A stretch of 64,000 bases of DNA from Oscillospiraceae bacterium (GTDB lineage: Bacteria; Bacillota; Clostridia; Oscillospirales; Oscillospiraceae): positions 1 through 64,000 of the forward strand of contig SVLI01000010.1 in assembly GCA_015068035.1 (NCBI GenBank). Direction: 5' to 3'. The position numbers and the translations under genes are program-made. Numbering within the stretch: position 1 is the first letter of the stretch; each line of letters starts with the position of its first letter. The notes under the pieces are model-generated. The model was given only the letters and a program-made list of their open reading frames with translations. It searched no databases and was not told the origin of the DNA. Of the stretch, positions 43,962-52,988 are shown piece by piece.

Positions 43962-44030
43962 TTGAAACATGGCCTTGAATGAGTTATAATATTATGACGT
44001 TCTCCACTCAGCGCACTACCCGCTGAGTGG
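43962..44030 (+). promoter_or_regulatory. Promoter and leader hairpin of the foldase gene
   Basis: TTGAAA (43962-43967) and TATAAT (43985-43990) are 17 bp apart. In the leader a 10-bp stem (CCACTCAGCG / CGCTGAGTGG, 44004-44030) with a 7-base loop lies close to the 5' end of the message. It has no T tract and probably stabilises the mRNA. Confidence 0.7.
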
Positions 44031-44068
44031 AATGGCTGAGAATTCAAAACGAAAAGGATGAAACAAAC

Positions 44069-45631
44069 ATGAGCGCATCCAAGCAAAAGAGAGTCCGCCA
44101 GGAAAACCGTGAGGAGACCATACAGAAGATTGCGGAGGAAAAAGCAGCGGAAAAGCGGAAGAAGAAGCTTAAGAAGGTCCGCAATATCGTGATTGCTGTC
44201 GTGGTTGTGCTGGTGATCGCTGCGGTGATCGTCATCAATTCCAATCTCTTCTATACGGGCATTCCGGCAATCACCATCAATGGAACAGAGTTTACGGCGG
44301 CAGAGTGCAACTATATTTACTACACTGTCGTGAACAACTATCTCAACGAGCAGAGCGACTATGCCGAACAACTCGGTGTGGATGTCTCTCAGGTTTTGAG
44401 CATGATGGGGCTGAATACCAATCAGCCTTTCGATGAGCAGGACTGCGCGATGCAGGCCGGATACACTTGGCACGATTATTTCTACGAGCAGATGCGGGTG
44501 AGCCTGGAGGAGATCACGGCACTTTATGACGCAGCGGTGCTTGAAGGTTTTGAACTCACGCAGGAAGATCTGGACACCATTGACCTGAACATCAATGATA
44601 TGCTCAGCGCGGGCCTGCTGTACGGCTATAATCCGAAGCAGTATCTTGCCGCACAGTACGGCAAGGGTGTGACGGTGGACACGGTGCGCAAGATGATGCA
44701 GATGAGCATGGTCGCTGCCAAATATGAACAGCAGAATCAGGAATCCTATACTTTTGAGGACAGCGAGCTTGAGGCTTGGTACGAGGAGAATAAGAACGAT
44801 TACGACATTTTCACCTATCGCCAGGTTAACTTCTTTGCTGATTTGAAGGACATTGAGGAGCCGACAGAGGAGCAGACTGCGCAGGCGATGGCGGAGGCAA
44901 AAGCGCGCGCACAGAAGGTTGTTGACGGCACCACCGATGAGGAGAGCTTCGACAAACTCTGCCTGGAAAACGGCATCCTCCAGTACACGTTGGATAACTC
45001 CAAGCGCGTAAATGCATCCTCCAGCCTGGAAGCGTCCTATTCCGAGTGGATGCTTGACGAGGCGCGCAAGCCCGGCGATATGTTCCTTGCGGAAGACAGC
45101 CAGGGATATTCGGCAATCCTGTTCCTGGAGCGGGAGGACAACAACTACACGATGCGTCAGGTTCGCCACATTCTGGTTACGGCCGAGAAGAACGAGGAAG
45201 GCGTTGTGACCGAAGAGGCCAAGGCAGCCGCGCTTGAGGAAGCCGAGGGCTATTTGGATGAGTGGAAGAACGGCGAAGCGACGGAAGAAAGCTTTGCTGC
45301 GCTTGCGGATGAGCACACCGATGACGGCGGTTCCAAGGGAACGGGCGGCCTGTACGATATGGTCGTCAAGCATGTTTATGTACAGAGCTTTGAGGACTTT
45401 GCTTTTGCTCCCGGCCGTAAACCCGGTGATACCGACATCGTCTATGCGGAGATCCCGGGCGATAGCGGCTATGCCGGCTACCACATCATGTACTTCATCG
45501 GCGAAGGCCCGATTTACAGCCATCAGATTGCAGAAAATGCCCTGCGCGCCGAGAAGTATAACGCGTGGAGAGAGGGCATTGTCGGTAATGCGGAATACAC
45601 TTTCCACACCGGCAAAAAGTTTATTGGCTAA
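44069..45631 (+). CDS. Membrane-anchored parvulin-type peptidyl-prolyl isomerase (PrsA/SurA-like)
   Basis: This is a 520-residue protein. A highly charged cytoplasmic N-terminus (residues 1-36, Lys/Arg/Glu-rich) precedes one membrane segment (about 37-57). A SurA_N-like helical region follows, and then a PpiC domain around residues 370-480 (MRQVRHILVTAEKNEEG, ALADEHTDDGGSKGTGGLYD, GYHIMYFIG). It should assist folding of exported proteins. ATG 44069 is preferred, as the upstream in-frame region is leader. It is anchored by a helix and not a lipobox, unlike classical PrsA. Confidence 0.86.
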   Translation: MSASKQKRVRQENREETIQKIAEEKAAEKRKKKLKKVRNIVIAVVVVLVIAAVIVINSNLFYTGIPAITINGTEFTAAECNYIYYTVVNNYLNEQSDYAEQLGVDVSQVLSMMGLNTNQPFDEQDCAMQAGYTWHDYFYEQMRVSLEEITALYDAAVLEGFELTQEDLDTIDLNINDMLSAGLLYGYNPKQYLAAQYGKGVTVDTVRKMMQMSMVAAKYEQQNQESYTFEDSELEAWYEENKNDYDIFTYRQVNFFADLKDIEEPTEEQTAQAMAEAKARAQKVVDGTTDEESFDKLCLENGILQYTLDNSKRVNASSSLEASYSEWMLDEARKPGDMFLAEDSQGYSAILFLEREDNNYTMRQVRHILVTAEKNEEGVVTEEAKAAALEEAEGYLDEWKNGEATEESFAALADEHTDDGGSKGTGGLYDMVVKHVYVQSFEDFAFAPGRKPGDTDIVYAEIPGDSGYAGYHIMYFIGEGPIYSHQIAENALRAEKYNAWREGIVGNAEYTFHTGKKFIG

Positions 45632-45646
45632 ACGAATGAAACCGAA

Positions 45647-45675
45647 ACAGGCCGCCGAATGGCGGCCTGTATTTA
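45647..45675 (+). terminator. Terminator-like hairpin between the foldase gene and tcdA
   Basis: A 10-bp stem (ACAGGCCGCC / GGCGGCCTGT) with a GAAT loop and a weak T run (ATTTATAAG) precedes the tcdA ribosome site by a few bases. It may terminate the foldase message only partly. Confidence 0.7.
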
Positions 45676-45693
45676 TAAGTTTGGAGTAACAAA

Positions 45694-46413
45694 ATGACAA
45701 ACAAGAATACCGCCTTTCTGCGTGAGGAAATGCTGCTTGGGAAAGATGCGGTTGCAAAGCTGTGCGGCAGCCATGTCGCTGTGTTCGGCCTCGGCGGCGT
45801 CGGCTCCTGGTGCGCGGAAGCGCTGGTGCGCTCCGGTGTCGGCGAAATCACGCTTGTTGATGAGGATACGGTAAGTGAGACCAATCTGAACCGCCAGCTC
45901 TGCGCCACGCTGCCGAATGTTGGCAAAGAGAAAGCCTTTGCTATGGCCGAGCGCCTGATATCTATAAACTGCAATCTCATTGTGCATCCGATGGTGATGC
46001 GTTATGAGGCGGAAAGCCGGGAGCATTTCTTTCAGGTGAAATATGACTATATCGTGGACGCGATTGACCTTGTTTCCTGCAAGCTCGAACTGATCCTCTC
46101 TGCACGGGAACGTGGAATTCCGGTGATCTCAGCGCTTGGAACGGGAAATAAGCTTGACGGCTCACGCCTTCAGATTGCGGACATTGCGGATACCCGTGGC
46201 TGTCCGCTTGCGCGCGTGGTGCGCAAAGAGTTGCGCCGCCGCGGGGTGGAGCATCACGCGGTGGTATACAGCGATGAGGAGGGCTTAAGCCCCGAGCAGC
46301 CGGAGCTGCCGCCTCCGGGACGCCGCAGCATCCCGGGTAGTGTCGCTTGGGTGCCGGCCATCGCGGGCTTTTTGCTCGCACAGCACGTTGTTTTGTCGTT
46401 GACGGATAAGTAA
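45694..46413 (+). CDS. tcdA: tRNA threonylcarbamoyladenosine dehydratase (TcdA/HesA/MoeB/ThiF family)
   Basis: This 239-residue E1-like enzyme has the nucleotide loop VAVFGLGGVGSWCAEAL and the segments TLVDEDTVSETNLNRQL and DYIVDAIDLVSCKLELI. Residues SALGTGNKLDGSRLQIADI and the late GSVAWVPAIAGFLLA are characteristic of the TcdA subgroup. TcdA converts t6A to its cyclic form in tRNA. No ThiS or MoaD partner gene is near, which supports TcdA over sulfur-transfer roles. Confidence 0.9.
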   Translation: MTNKNTAFLREEMLLGKDAVAKLCGSHVAVFGLGGVGSWCAEALVRSGVGEITLVDEDTVSETNLNRQLCATLPNVGKEKAFAMAERLISINCNLIVHPMVMRYEAESREHFFQVKYDYIVDAIDLVSCKLELILSARERGIPVISALGTGNKLDGSRLQIADIADTRGCPLARVVRKELRRRGVEHHAVVYSDEEGLSPEQPELPPPGRRSIPGSVAWVPAIAGFLLAQHVVLSLTDK

Positions 46414-46416
46414 ACC

Positions 46417-46461
46417 AAAAGCCCCTGCAAAATGAAGCTCATTTTGCAGGGGCTTTTTTAT
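46417..46461. terminator. Terminator after tcdA
   Basis: An approximately 19-bp stem (AAAAGCCCCTGCAAAATGA and its complement) with a 3-base loop is followed by a T-rich run. Its left A-rich flank allows function on the minus strand for the membrane-protein gene too. Confidence 0.92.
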
Positions 46462-46511
46462 GCGTTTAGGCTTAATACACGCTTAATGGACTTGCGAAGT
46501 TGGAGCGCACG

Positions 46512-47381
46512 TCATTCGGGATCGGAAGGCGCATCCGGTGTTTCCTCAAAGATTTCAACAGGAAGCGACTCGTCCGCTTCCGCCTGTGGCGCATCCGTTT
46601 CCTGCGCCGATGCCGGCTCGGAGCTCTCAGCAAGTCGGGTGGCTACAAGGAGAAGCAGCAGACCCGGAGCAAGCAGAAGCAGCTTTTCGCTCCTTCTGAA
46701 GCTGTCAGATAAAACCAGAATGCTCAGATACGCGGCGATCTGGCAGGCGAAGATCGTGTGCTTTTTCTTCGGGCTGCCAAAGGCGAAGCCTGCGATATAG
46801 TACCAGGCGAGTATGGCGGCGACTATGGCGAGAATCTGCATGCAGAAACGCCAGATCACAGGATCAACGGCGTTGTCTTTGTAGCAGACGATCAGCCAAA
46901 AGCAATTGAACAGGACGGGCACAGCGCAGCAAAGGCAGCGCGCGGCGCTATCCATTGTCTTTTTGCATACAAGGCAGAGCAGGGACGCGCCCATGCCAAG
47001 AGCGAGTATGGCAAGAATGATGCGCAGAACATCCCTTGCGCCCTGTTCGCTGCGCAGCGCGCCGATGAAAAACAGAAGTCCCGCAAGCGCGGTTAATCCT
47101 GCAAGCAGAACATAGAGATAGTGGAGCAACTTGTGTTCCGTATAAAACAGGTTCTCCGAAGCCTGCGCAGACACGTCACCACGCGCGCGATTTGTCAGCA
47201 CCAGCTGGACGAGCGCGACCGCGATGCACAGCAAAATCAGCAGCCAGCTGATCGCGGAATTGCGCTGCGCAAGGCCTGTTTCGGGGTCGAAAATCGCGGT
47301 GTTTTGCAGCCATCGAAAAAAGAATGAAAACGCGCCGCCGATCAAAGCGACGGCGATTATATTCCGGCTTTCCTTATGCAT
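46512..47381 (-). CDS. Multi-pass membrane protein of unknown function
   Basis: This 289-residue protein has about seven hydrophobic segments from residue 8 to 240 and a soluble acidic Pro/Ala/Glu/Asp-rich C-terminal tail of about 50 residues. I recognise no family. The ATG at 47381 with AGGA just upstream is chosen; the frame extends to 47414 without a better ribosome site. It is divergent from spoIID. Confidence 0.65.
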   Translation of the reverse strand: MHKESRNIIAVALIGGAFSFFFRWLQNTAIFDPETGLAQRNSAISWLLILLCIAVALVQLVLTNRARGDVSAQASENLFYTEHKLLHYLYVLLAGLTALAGLLFFIGALRSEQGARDVLRIILAILALGMGASLLCLVCKKTMDSAARCLCCAVPVLFNCFWLIVCYKDNAVDPVIWRFCMQILAIVAAILAWYYIAGFAFGSPKKKHTIFACQIAAYLSILVLSDSFRRSEKLLLLAPGLLLLLVATRLAESSEPASAQETDAPQAEADESLPVEIFEETPDAPSDPE

Positions 47382-47500
47382 AATTCCTGTACCGTCCCAA
47401 TAAACTGAAATCAAAGCGGTGAGAGGAGAGAATTCCCCTTAAGACCGTATTTTATACTTATTTTGCCGGAGCGTCAAGATAAAACGGGGAGGGGACTCAT

Positions 47501-48502
47501 TTGAAGAAGAGAAAAGGAGCGGCTGCGATGCTGCTTATATGCGCTGCACTTGTGCTGACGGCTTATCTGTCCGGGCGGGAAGAATGGAAATTTGGGAAAG
47601 ATGCGGAGACGCTGGAATCACCGGAAATTCCGCTATACGTGCCGGAAAGGCCCTACGTTCCGGACGATGTGCATATGCTGCGCGTCTGGTTGGATGGTGA
47701 AATACGGGATGTGGAGCTTGAAACATATCTGCCGCATGTTCTTGCCGGTGAGATGCCCGTTTTATTTCATCCGCAAGCGCTTCGGGCGCAGGCGGTTGCA
47801 GCCAGGAGCTATCTGCTCTGCAAACAGGAGCAAGGCTGCAAGTCCCACCCCGGAGCGGACGTTTGTTGTGATGCGTCCTGCTGCACAGCTTATTGCGCAG
47901 ATGCGGCATTGCAGGAGCGGTGGGGACAGGATTTTGAGGCCAATATGGAAAAGATACGCTCGGCTGTAAACGAAACTGCAGGGCAATACCTTGCCTATGA
48001 GGGCGAGATCATTCAGGCGGTGTTTCACTCCTCTTCGGTCAGCCGGACGGAAGACAGCGCAAATGTATGGAATCCGCTGCCCTATCTTGTGAGTGTGGAC
48101 AGCCCTGAAACGGAAGATGACGTGCCAAATTACAAAACCGAGATTACACTTTCTGCGCAGGAGCTGCGTGACGCTGTGATCTCCGCGTATCCGCAAGCGA
48201 ATTTTACCGCAGAAGCTGCAAACTGGGTTGGGGAGATCCGGAACACAGAAAGCGGCCGCGTGCAGGATGTGACGATCGGTGGGGTCAGAATCTCCGGCAC
48301 AGAGGCCAGACGGCTGTTTGGACTTCGATCAACCAGCTTTGCGCTTACATATACGGACGATGGTTTCCGTTTCAGCGTTACCGGTTACGGACACGGCGTT
48401 GGAATGAGCCAATATGGGGCAAATGTGATGGCGAAAGAGGGGGCAAGCTATTCGGAGATCCTCATGCATTACTATCCGAACACGGAACTTGTTTCCCTGT
48501 GA
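47501..48502 (+). CDS. spoIID: Stage II sporulation protein D (SpoIID/LytB family)
   Basis: This 333-residue protein has an N-terminal membrane anchor and the SpoIID domain: LPHVLAGEMP (Glu84, the catalytic position of the lytic transglycosylase), ALRAQAVAARSYLL and the C-terminal GYGHGVGMSQYGANVMAKEG. A Cys cluster (VCCDASCCTAYC) in the middle resembles the metal-binding cysteines of SpoIID. The TTG start at 47501 follows GGGGAGGGG by 6 bases. It digests peptidoglycan during engulfment, which supports a spore-forming host. Confidence 0.92.
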   Translation: MKKRKGAAAMLLICAALVLTAYLSGREEWKFGKDAETLESPEIPLYVPERPYVPDDVHMLRVWLDGEIRDVELETYLPHVLAGEMPVLFHPQALRAQAVAARSYLLCKQEQGCKSHPGADVCCDASCCTAYCADAALQERWGQDFEANMEKIRSAVNETAGQYLAYEGEIIQAVFHSSSVSRTEDSANVWNPLPYLVSVDSPETEDDVPNYKTEITLSAQELRDAVISAYPQANFTAEAANWVGEIRNTESGRVQDVTIGGVRISGTEARRLFGLRSTSFALTYTDDGFRFSVTGYGHGVGMSQYGANVMAKEGASYSEILMHYYPNTELVSL

Positions 48503-48509
48503 ATCACAA

Positions 48510-48545
48510 ACAGCGCCGGTCAAAAAGACCGGCGCTGCGTTTGTT
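48510..48545. terminator. Convergent terminator between spoIID and fba
   Basis: The stem CAGCGCCGGTC / GACCGGCGCTG with an AAAAA loop is followed by CGTTTGTTT. Confidence 0.85.
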
Positions 48546-48561
48546 TCGGATTTTTTGGAAA

Positions 48562-49509
48562 TCAGGCCTTTCCGGCGCAGCCGAGCACATCGGTGATCTT
48601 GTGTGCAACGAGCTGCTTGATGGCAGCGCGCGCGGGCTTCAGATAGGCGCGCGGATCGAAATCTGCGGGGTGACCGGCAAGATACTCACGAACCGCTGCG
48701 GTCATTGCGATGCGCAGATCGGAGTCGATGTTGATCTTGCACACGGACAGGGAAGCGGCCTTGCGGAGCTGATCCTCCGGAACGCCGACGGCACCGGGCA
48801 TCTCGCCACCAAAGGCGTTGACCTTGGCCACGAGATCCTGCGGAACGGAGGACGCACCGTGCAGGACGATGGGGAAGCCGGGCAGGCGGCGGGAAACCTC
48901 TTCCAGAACGTCAAAGCGCAGCTGTGGCTTTGTGCCGGGCTTGAACTTATAGGCGCCGTGGCTGGTGCCGATGGCGATCGCCAGAGAGTCACAACCCGTC
49001 TTGGAGACGAATTCCTCAACCTCTTCCGGACGCGTATAGGAAGAATCCTCCGCGGAGACGACGACCTCATCCTCAATGCCCGCGAGGGTTCCAAGCTCTG
49101 CCTCGACGACAACGCCGTGGTCATGCGCATATTCCACAACCTGACGCGTGATGGCGATGTTCTCGGCGAAAGGCTTGCTGCTCATGTCGATCATGACGGA
49201 AGTGAAGCCGCCGTCAATGCAGCTCTTGCAGAGCTCAAAGCTGTCACCGTGGTCAAGATGCAGGCAGATCGGCAGGCCGGTGTCCGCGATTGCAGCCTCG
49301 ACAAGCTTGATGAGATAGGTGTGGTTGGCGTAGCTGCGCGCGCCCTTGGAAACCTGAAGGATCAGCGGAGCGTTGCATTCCTTGGCGGCCTCCGTGATGC
49401 CCTGGATGATCTCCATGTTATTGACGTTAAATGCGCCGATGGCGTAACCGCCGTTGTAGGCTTTCTCAAACATTTCTTTGGAAGTTACGAGAGGCATACT
49501 GTCATTCAT
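48562..49509 (-). CDS. fba: Class II fructose-bisphosphate aldolase
   Basis: This 315-residue zinc aldolase has the metal-binding LHLDHGD, VVEAELGTLAG, GTSHGAYKFKPGTKP and VLHGASSVPQ segments. The family cleaves fructose-1,6-bisphosphate, and many members also cleave sedoheptulose-1,7-bisphosphate. An AGGAG site lies 4 bases before the first ATG (49509) and 16 before the second (49497). It is divergent from the PPi-type phosphofructokinase gene. Confidence 0.96.
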   Translation of the reverse strand: MNDSMPLVTSKEMFEKAYNGGYAIGAFNVNNMEIIQGITEAAKECNAPLILQVSKGARSYANHTYLIKLVEAAIADTGLPICLHLDHGDSFELCKSCIDGGFTSVMIDMSSKPFAENIAITRQVVEYAHDHGVVVEAELGTLAGIEDEVVVSAEDSSYTRPEEVEEFVSKTGCDSLAIAIGTSHGAYKFKPGTKPQLRFDVLEEVSRRLPGFPIVLHGASSVPQDLVAKVNAFGGEMPGAVGVPEDQLRKAASLSVCKINIDSDLRIAMTAAVREYLAGHPADFDPRAYLKPARAAIKQLVAHKITDVLGCAGKA

Positions 49510-49629
49510 CTCCTGTCAGAATTATATAGATTTGATTGCGTATTGCCGTAACCTCAATCATTATAGCACAGTTTTTGAAAAACAAAAGAAGAAATTGCAT
49601 TTTGCGAAAAGAAATGTCAAGCCAGCAGA

Positions 49630-49657
49630 TTGTATTTTGAAACGGATATGGTATAAT
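49630..49657 (+). promoter_or_regulatory. Promoter of the pfk-transketolase operon
   Basis: TTGTAT (49630-49635) and TATAAT (49652-49657) are 16 bp apart, about 100 bases upstream of the phosphofructokinase start. Confidence 0.55.
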
Positions 49658-49758
49658 AACCAAAGAAATCCTTTCTGCGCGGGTTTTCGGCGGGTGACGG
49701 CGCCAATACGGGCGTTTGAACCTTGTGCTGCGCAGACATCATGATGTGGGGGATTGAA

Positions 49759-51009
49759 ATGGAAAAACAATTAAAAGGTGCATGTATTTTTGGCCAGTCC
49801 GGCGGACCGACCGCGGTGATCAATGCCAGTGCCTACGGCGTGTTCCGCACTGCGCTTGACAGCGAGCAGATCACCCGCGTGCTCGGCGCGGAGCATGGCA
49901 TCCGCGGCGTGCTCGACGATCGCCTCTTCGACATGGGTCAGGAGGATGATTATGAACTGAGCCTGCTGATGAACACTCCGGCATCCGCGCTCGGCTCTGT
50001 GCGCTACAAGATCGCAGATCCGGACAAGGATGACACAGATTACAAGCGAATTCTGGAGATCTTCAAGAAATACGACGTGCGCTACTTCTTCTACAATGGC
50101 GGCAACGACTCCATGGATACCTGCGAGAAGATTAGCCGCTACATGGAGAAAGTCGGCTATGAATGCCGTGTGATGGGCGTTCCCAAGACGATTGACAACG
50201 ACCTTGCCGGAACGGATCACTGCCCGGGTTTCGGCAGCGCTGCGAAATACATTGCGACCTCCTGCATGGAGATCGCGCGGGACGCCTGCGTCTACGATAA
50301 GGGTCAGGTGACGGTGATCGAGATCATGGGCAGGCATGCCGGCTGGCTTGCCGGAAGCGCTGCGCTCGGTGTGCCTTTCGGCAGCGGTCCGGATCTGGTC
50401 TATTTGCCCGAGGTCGATTTTGACCTGGAGCAGTTTTATGAGAAGGTTGAGCAGCTCTATAAAGAAAAGGGCAGCGTGATGATCGCGGTGTCTGAGGGCA
50501 TCCACGATGCCGAGGGGCGCTTTATCTCCGAGTATGGTTCCGATCTTGCCAAAGAGAAGGATGCTTTCGGCCATGCGCAGCTTGGTGGTCTGGCCACGCA
50601 GCTTGCAAACGGCATCAAACAGCGTACCGGCGCAAAGGTTCGCGGCATCGAGCTGAGCCTGTTGCAGCGCTGCGGTGCGCATCTTGCCTCTGAGACGGAT
50701 GTGAAAGAGGCTTATATGGCCGGTGAAGCGGCGGTGAAGGCCGCCATCGCGGGCGAGACCGGCAAGATGGTTGCCTTTGAGCGCAAAGAGGTCGGCGGTG
50801 AATACGTCTGCGAGACGAAGCTTCTGCCCCTCAACGCGGTTGCCAACTATGAGAAGAAGGTGCCGCTGGAGTGGATCACGCCGGACGGCTGCTTTGTGAC
50901 GGAGGAGTTCTTCCGTTACGCGCTGCCGCTGATTCAGGGCGAACCGGAGCGCGTCACGGAGCAGTCCCTGCCGCGTTATGCACGACTGAAGAAAGTGCTT
51001 GCAAAATGA
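49759..51009 (+). CDS. PPi-type 6-phosphofructokinase
   Basis: This 416-residue PfkA-superfamily enzyme has FGQSGGPTAVINAS at the nucleotide end and YNGGNDSMDTCEKIS, where ATP enzymes have GGDGS. GVPKTIDNDLAGTDH follows, with Lys instead of the Gly of ATP-type PGTIDND. Asp after GGN and Lys before TIDND are the known markers of pyrophosphate use. The start at 49759 is set by GGGGGA. It is 62 bases upstream of the transketolase pair. Pyrophosphate dependence is inferred from the residues. Confidence 0.88.
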   Translation: MEKQLKGACIFGQSGGPTAVINASAYGVFRTALDSEQITRVLGAEHGIRGVLDDRLFDMGQEDDYELSLLMNTPASALGSVRYKIADPDKDDTDYKRILEIFKKYDVRYFFYNGGNDSMDTCEKISRYMEKVGYECRVMGVPKTIDNDLAGTDHCPGFGSAAKYIATSCMEIARDACVYDKGQVTVIEIMGRHAGWLAGSAALGVPFGSGPDLVYLPEVDFDLEQFYEKVEQLYKEKGSVMIAVSEGIHDAEGRFISEYGSDLAKEKDAFGHAQLGGLATQLANGIKQRTGAKVRGIELSLLQRCGAHLASETDVKEAYMAGEAAVKAAIAGETGKMVAFERKEVGGEYVCETKLLPLNAVANYEKKVPLEWITPDGCFVTEEFFRYALPLIQGEPERVTEQSLPRYARLKKVLAK

Positions 51010-51071
51010 ACTTCACGGGGCGGCAGCTTAAACGCGCCTGTCCCGTAACATAGAAAAAGGAGTAGAAACTG

Positions 51072-51899
51072 ATGTCTATTACCAATGCGCGCGTATGCGA
51101 GCTGGAGGAGCTGTGCCGCAAGTTCCGCGTGGACGTGCTCACCGCCATTCACGGAATCCAGTCCGGACATCCCGGCGGAAGCCTTTCTGTCTGCGAGATC
51201 ATGACGCTGCTGATGCAGGAGCGCATGAACCTTCAGCGGACGGATGACCCGGCGAGAGATCGTCTGGTGCTGTCTAAGGGCCATGCTGCCCCGATGCTCT
51301 ATCGCAACCTGATTGAAAAGGGCTTTTTGCCCGCGGACTGCATGGGCAGCCTGCGCCGGATTGACAGTCTGTTGCAGGGACACCCGAGCGTCCACACCCC
51401 CGGCGTTGAGATTCCGGCGGGTCCGCTTGGTCTTGGCCTTTCCGCGGCGCAGGGCATGGCCATCGCGCTGCGTGCGCAGGGTCATTCCAGCCGCGTCTGG
51501 GCAATTCTTGGCGACGGTGAGCTGGATGAAGGCTGCATCTGGGAGGCCGCGATGTCCGCGCCGAAGTTTGGCCTGAACAATCTTTGCGCGATTGTGGACT
51601 GGAACGGTGTGCAGCTTGACGGAACGAATGACGAGGTTATGCCCCTCGGCGATCTGGCTGCGAAATGGGCTGCTTTCGGCTGGAATGTGATCGAGTGCGA
51701 CGGCCACGATATCGCGGCGCTCGACGCTGCCATGGACGCTGCGGAAGCCTATGTGAACGGCCCGAGCGTTATTCTGGCTAAGACGGTTAAGGGCAAGGGC
51801 GTGTCCTTCATGGAGGGCAAGGCTGCCTGGCACGGCAAGGCCATTGACGCGGAGAGCTTTGCTACTGCGATGAAAGAGCTGGGAGGTGCTGCGGAATGA
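51072..51899 (+). CDS. Transketolase, N-terminal subunit
   Basis: This 275-residue half of a split transketolase holds the thiamine diphosphate-binding domain: GHPGGSLSVCEIM, RLVLSKGHAAPMLY, and IWAILGDGELDEGCIWEAAMSA followed by NNLCAIVDWN. The stop overlaps the start of the C-terminal subunit by 4 bases, so the two are made together. Confidence 0.95.
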   Translation: MSITNARVCELEELCRKFRVDVLTAIHGIQSGHPGGSLSVCEIMTLLMQERMNLQRTDDPARDRLVLSKGHAAPMLYRNLIEKGFLPADCMGSLRRIDSLLQGHPSVHTPGVEIPAGPLGLGLSAAQGMAIALRAQGHSSRVWAILGDGELDEGCIWEAAMSAPKFGLNNLCAIVDWNGVQLDGTNDEVMPLGDLAAKWAAFGWNVIECDGHDIAALDAAMDAAEAYVNGPSVILAKTVKGKGVSFMEGKAAWHGKAIDAESFATAMKELGGAAE

Positions 51900-52831
51900 A
51901 AGCAATTCGTGAAGTTTACGGTGAGGCGCTGGTTGAACTGGCGAAGGATAATGACAAGATCCTTGTGCTGGATGCTGACCTTTCTGGTTCCACCAAGAGC
52001 GGTATGTTTGGCAAAGCCTATCCGGAGCGCTTCTTCAACATGGGTATTGCCGAAAGCAACATGGTCGCCACGGCGGCCGGCATGGCAAGCTGCGGCATGA
52101 TTCCCTTTGTGAACACCTTTGCGGTGTTCCTCACAACGCTGGGTCTGATTTCCGCGCGCGGTCAGGTTTGCTACGGTAACCTCAATGTTAAGTTTGGCGG
52201 CGCGTACTGCGGCATGTCGGACGCGTTTGACGGCTCGACCCATCACGCCTGCGAGGACATCGCGGTGATGCGCACGCTGCCCAATATGCGCGTGCTCGTG
52301 CCGTCCGATACAGCCTCCTCCAAGGCGCTGACGCGCGTTGCAGTGGAACTGGAGGGTCCCGTGTATCTTCGCCTGAGCCGTGATGTCTACCCCGATCTCT
52401 ACAGCGAGGACGAGGTTTTTGAGCCCGGCAAGGGCAAGATCGTGCGCGACGGCACGGATGTGACCGTTGTGGCCTGCGGCATTCTGGTGCATAAGGCTCT
52501 GGAGGCTGCGGAGAAGCTGGCGGAAGAGGGGATCTCCGTGCGCGTTGTGGATATGCTCTCCATCAAGCCCATCGACCGTGAGCTGCTCGTCCGCTGCGCG
52601 GAGGAGACTGGCTGCATTGTCAGCGCGGAGGAGCATTCAATCTACGGCGGCCTTGGCAGCGCGGTTGCGGAAGCACTTGCCGACGCAGGCGTGCCCGTGC
52701 CGATGCAGTTTGTCGGCATTCAGGATGTGTTTACCGAGTCCGGCCCCTATGCGCAGCTTCTGGCAAAGTACGGCATTGACGCCGAGGGCGTTGCTGTTGC
52801 CGTGCGCAAGGCACTCAGCAAGAAGAAATAA
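51896..52831 (+). CDS. Transketolase, C-terminal subunit
   Basis: This 311-residue second half carries the pyrimidine-binding domain (VLDADLSGSTKSGMFGKAYPERFFNMGIAESNMVATAAGM) and the C-terminal domain (DVTVVACGILVHKALEAAE). Together with the N-terminal subunit it exchanges two-carbon units between sugar phosphates. With the PPi-type kinase upstream and fba divergent, it completes the set needed for sedoheptulose-bisphosphate-based pentose interconversion. Confidence 0.95.
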   Translation: MKAIREVYGEALVELAKDNDKILVLDADLSGSTKSGMFGKAYPERFFNMGIAESNMVATAAGMASCGMIPFVNTFAVFLTTLGLISARGQVCYGNLNVKFGGAYCGMSDAFDGSTHHACEDIAVMRTLPNMRVLVPSDTASSKALTRVAVELEGPVYLRLSRDVYPDLYSEDEVFEPGKGKIVRDGTDVTVVACGILVHKALEAAEKLAEEGISVRVVDMLSIKPIDRELLVRCAEETGCIVSAEEHSIYGGLGSAVAEALADAGVPVPMQFVGIQDVFTESGPYAQLLAKYGIDAEGVAVAVRKALSKKK

Positions 52832-52920
52832 TTACCGCGTTCGCGGTAGCAGCAAGAGGAAAGCGCTTCGCCGAAACGCAGTGTCTCTTGCCGCGGCGAC
52901 CTGTAAAGACAGTTCGGATA

Positions 52921-52966
52921 TAATAAAAAGAACCCGGGATATGCATTGCGCATATCCCGGGTTTCT
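52921..52966. terminator. Terminator between the transketolase and AGCS genes
   Basis: The stem AACCCGGGATATGC / GCATATCCCGGGTT has a 4-base loop. On the minus strand it is followed by CTTTTTATTA, so it is strongest for the symporter gene. It can also serve the transketolase operon. Confidence 0.85.
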
Positions 52967-52988
52967 AATGTTGTTATGCTATGGGAGA

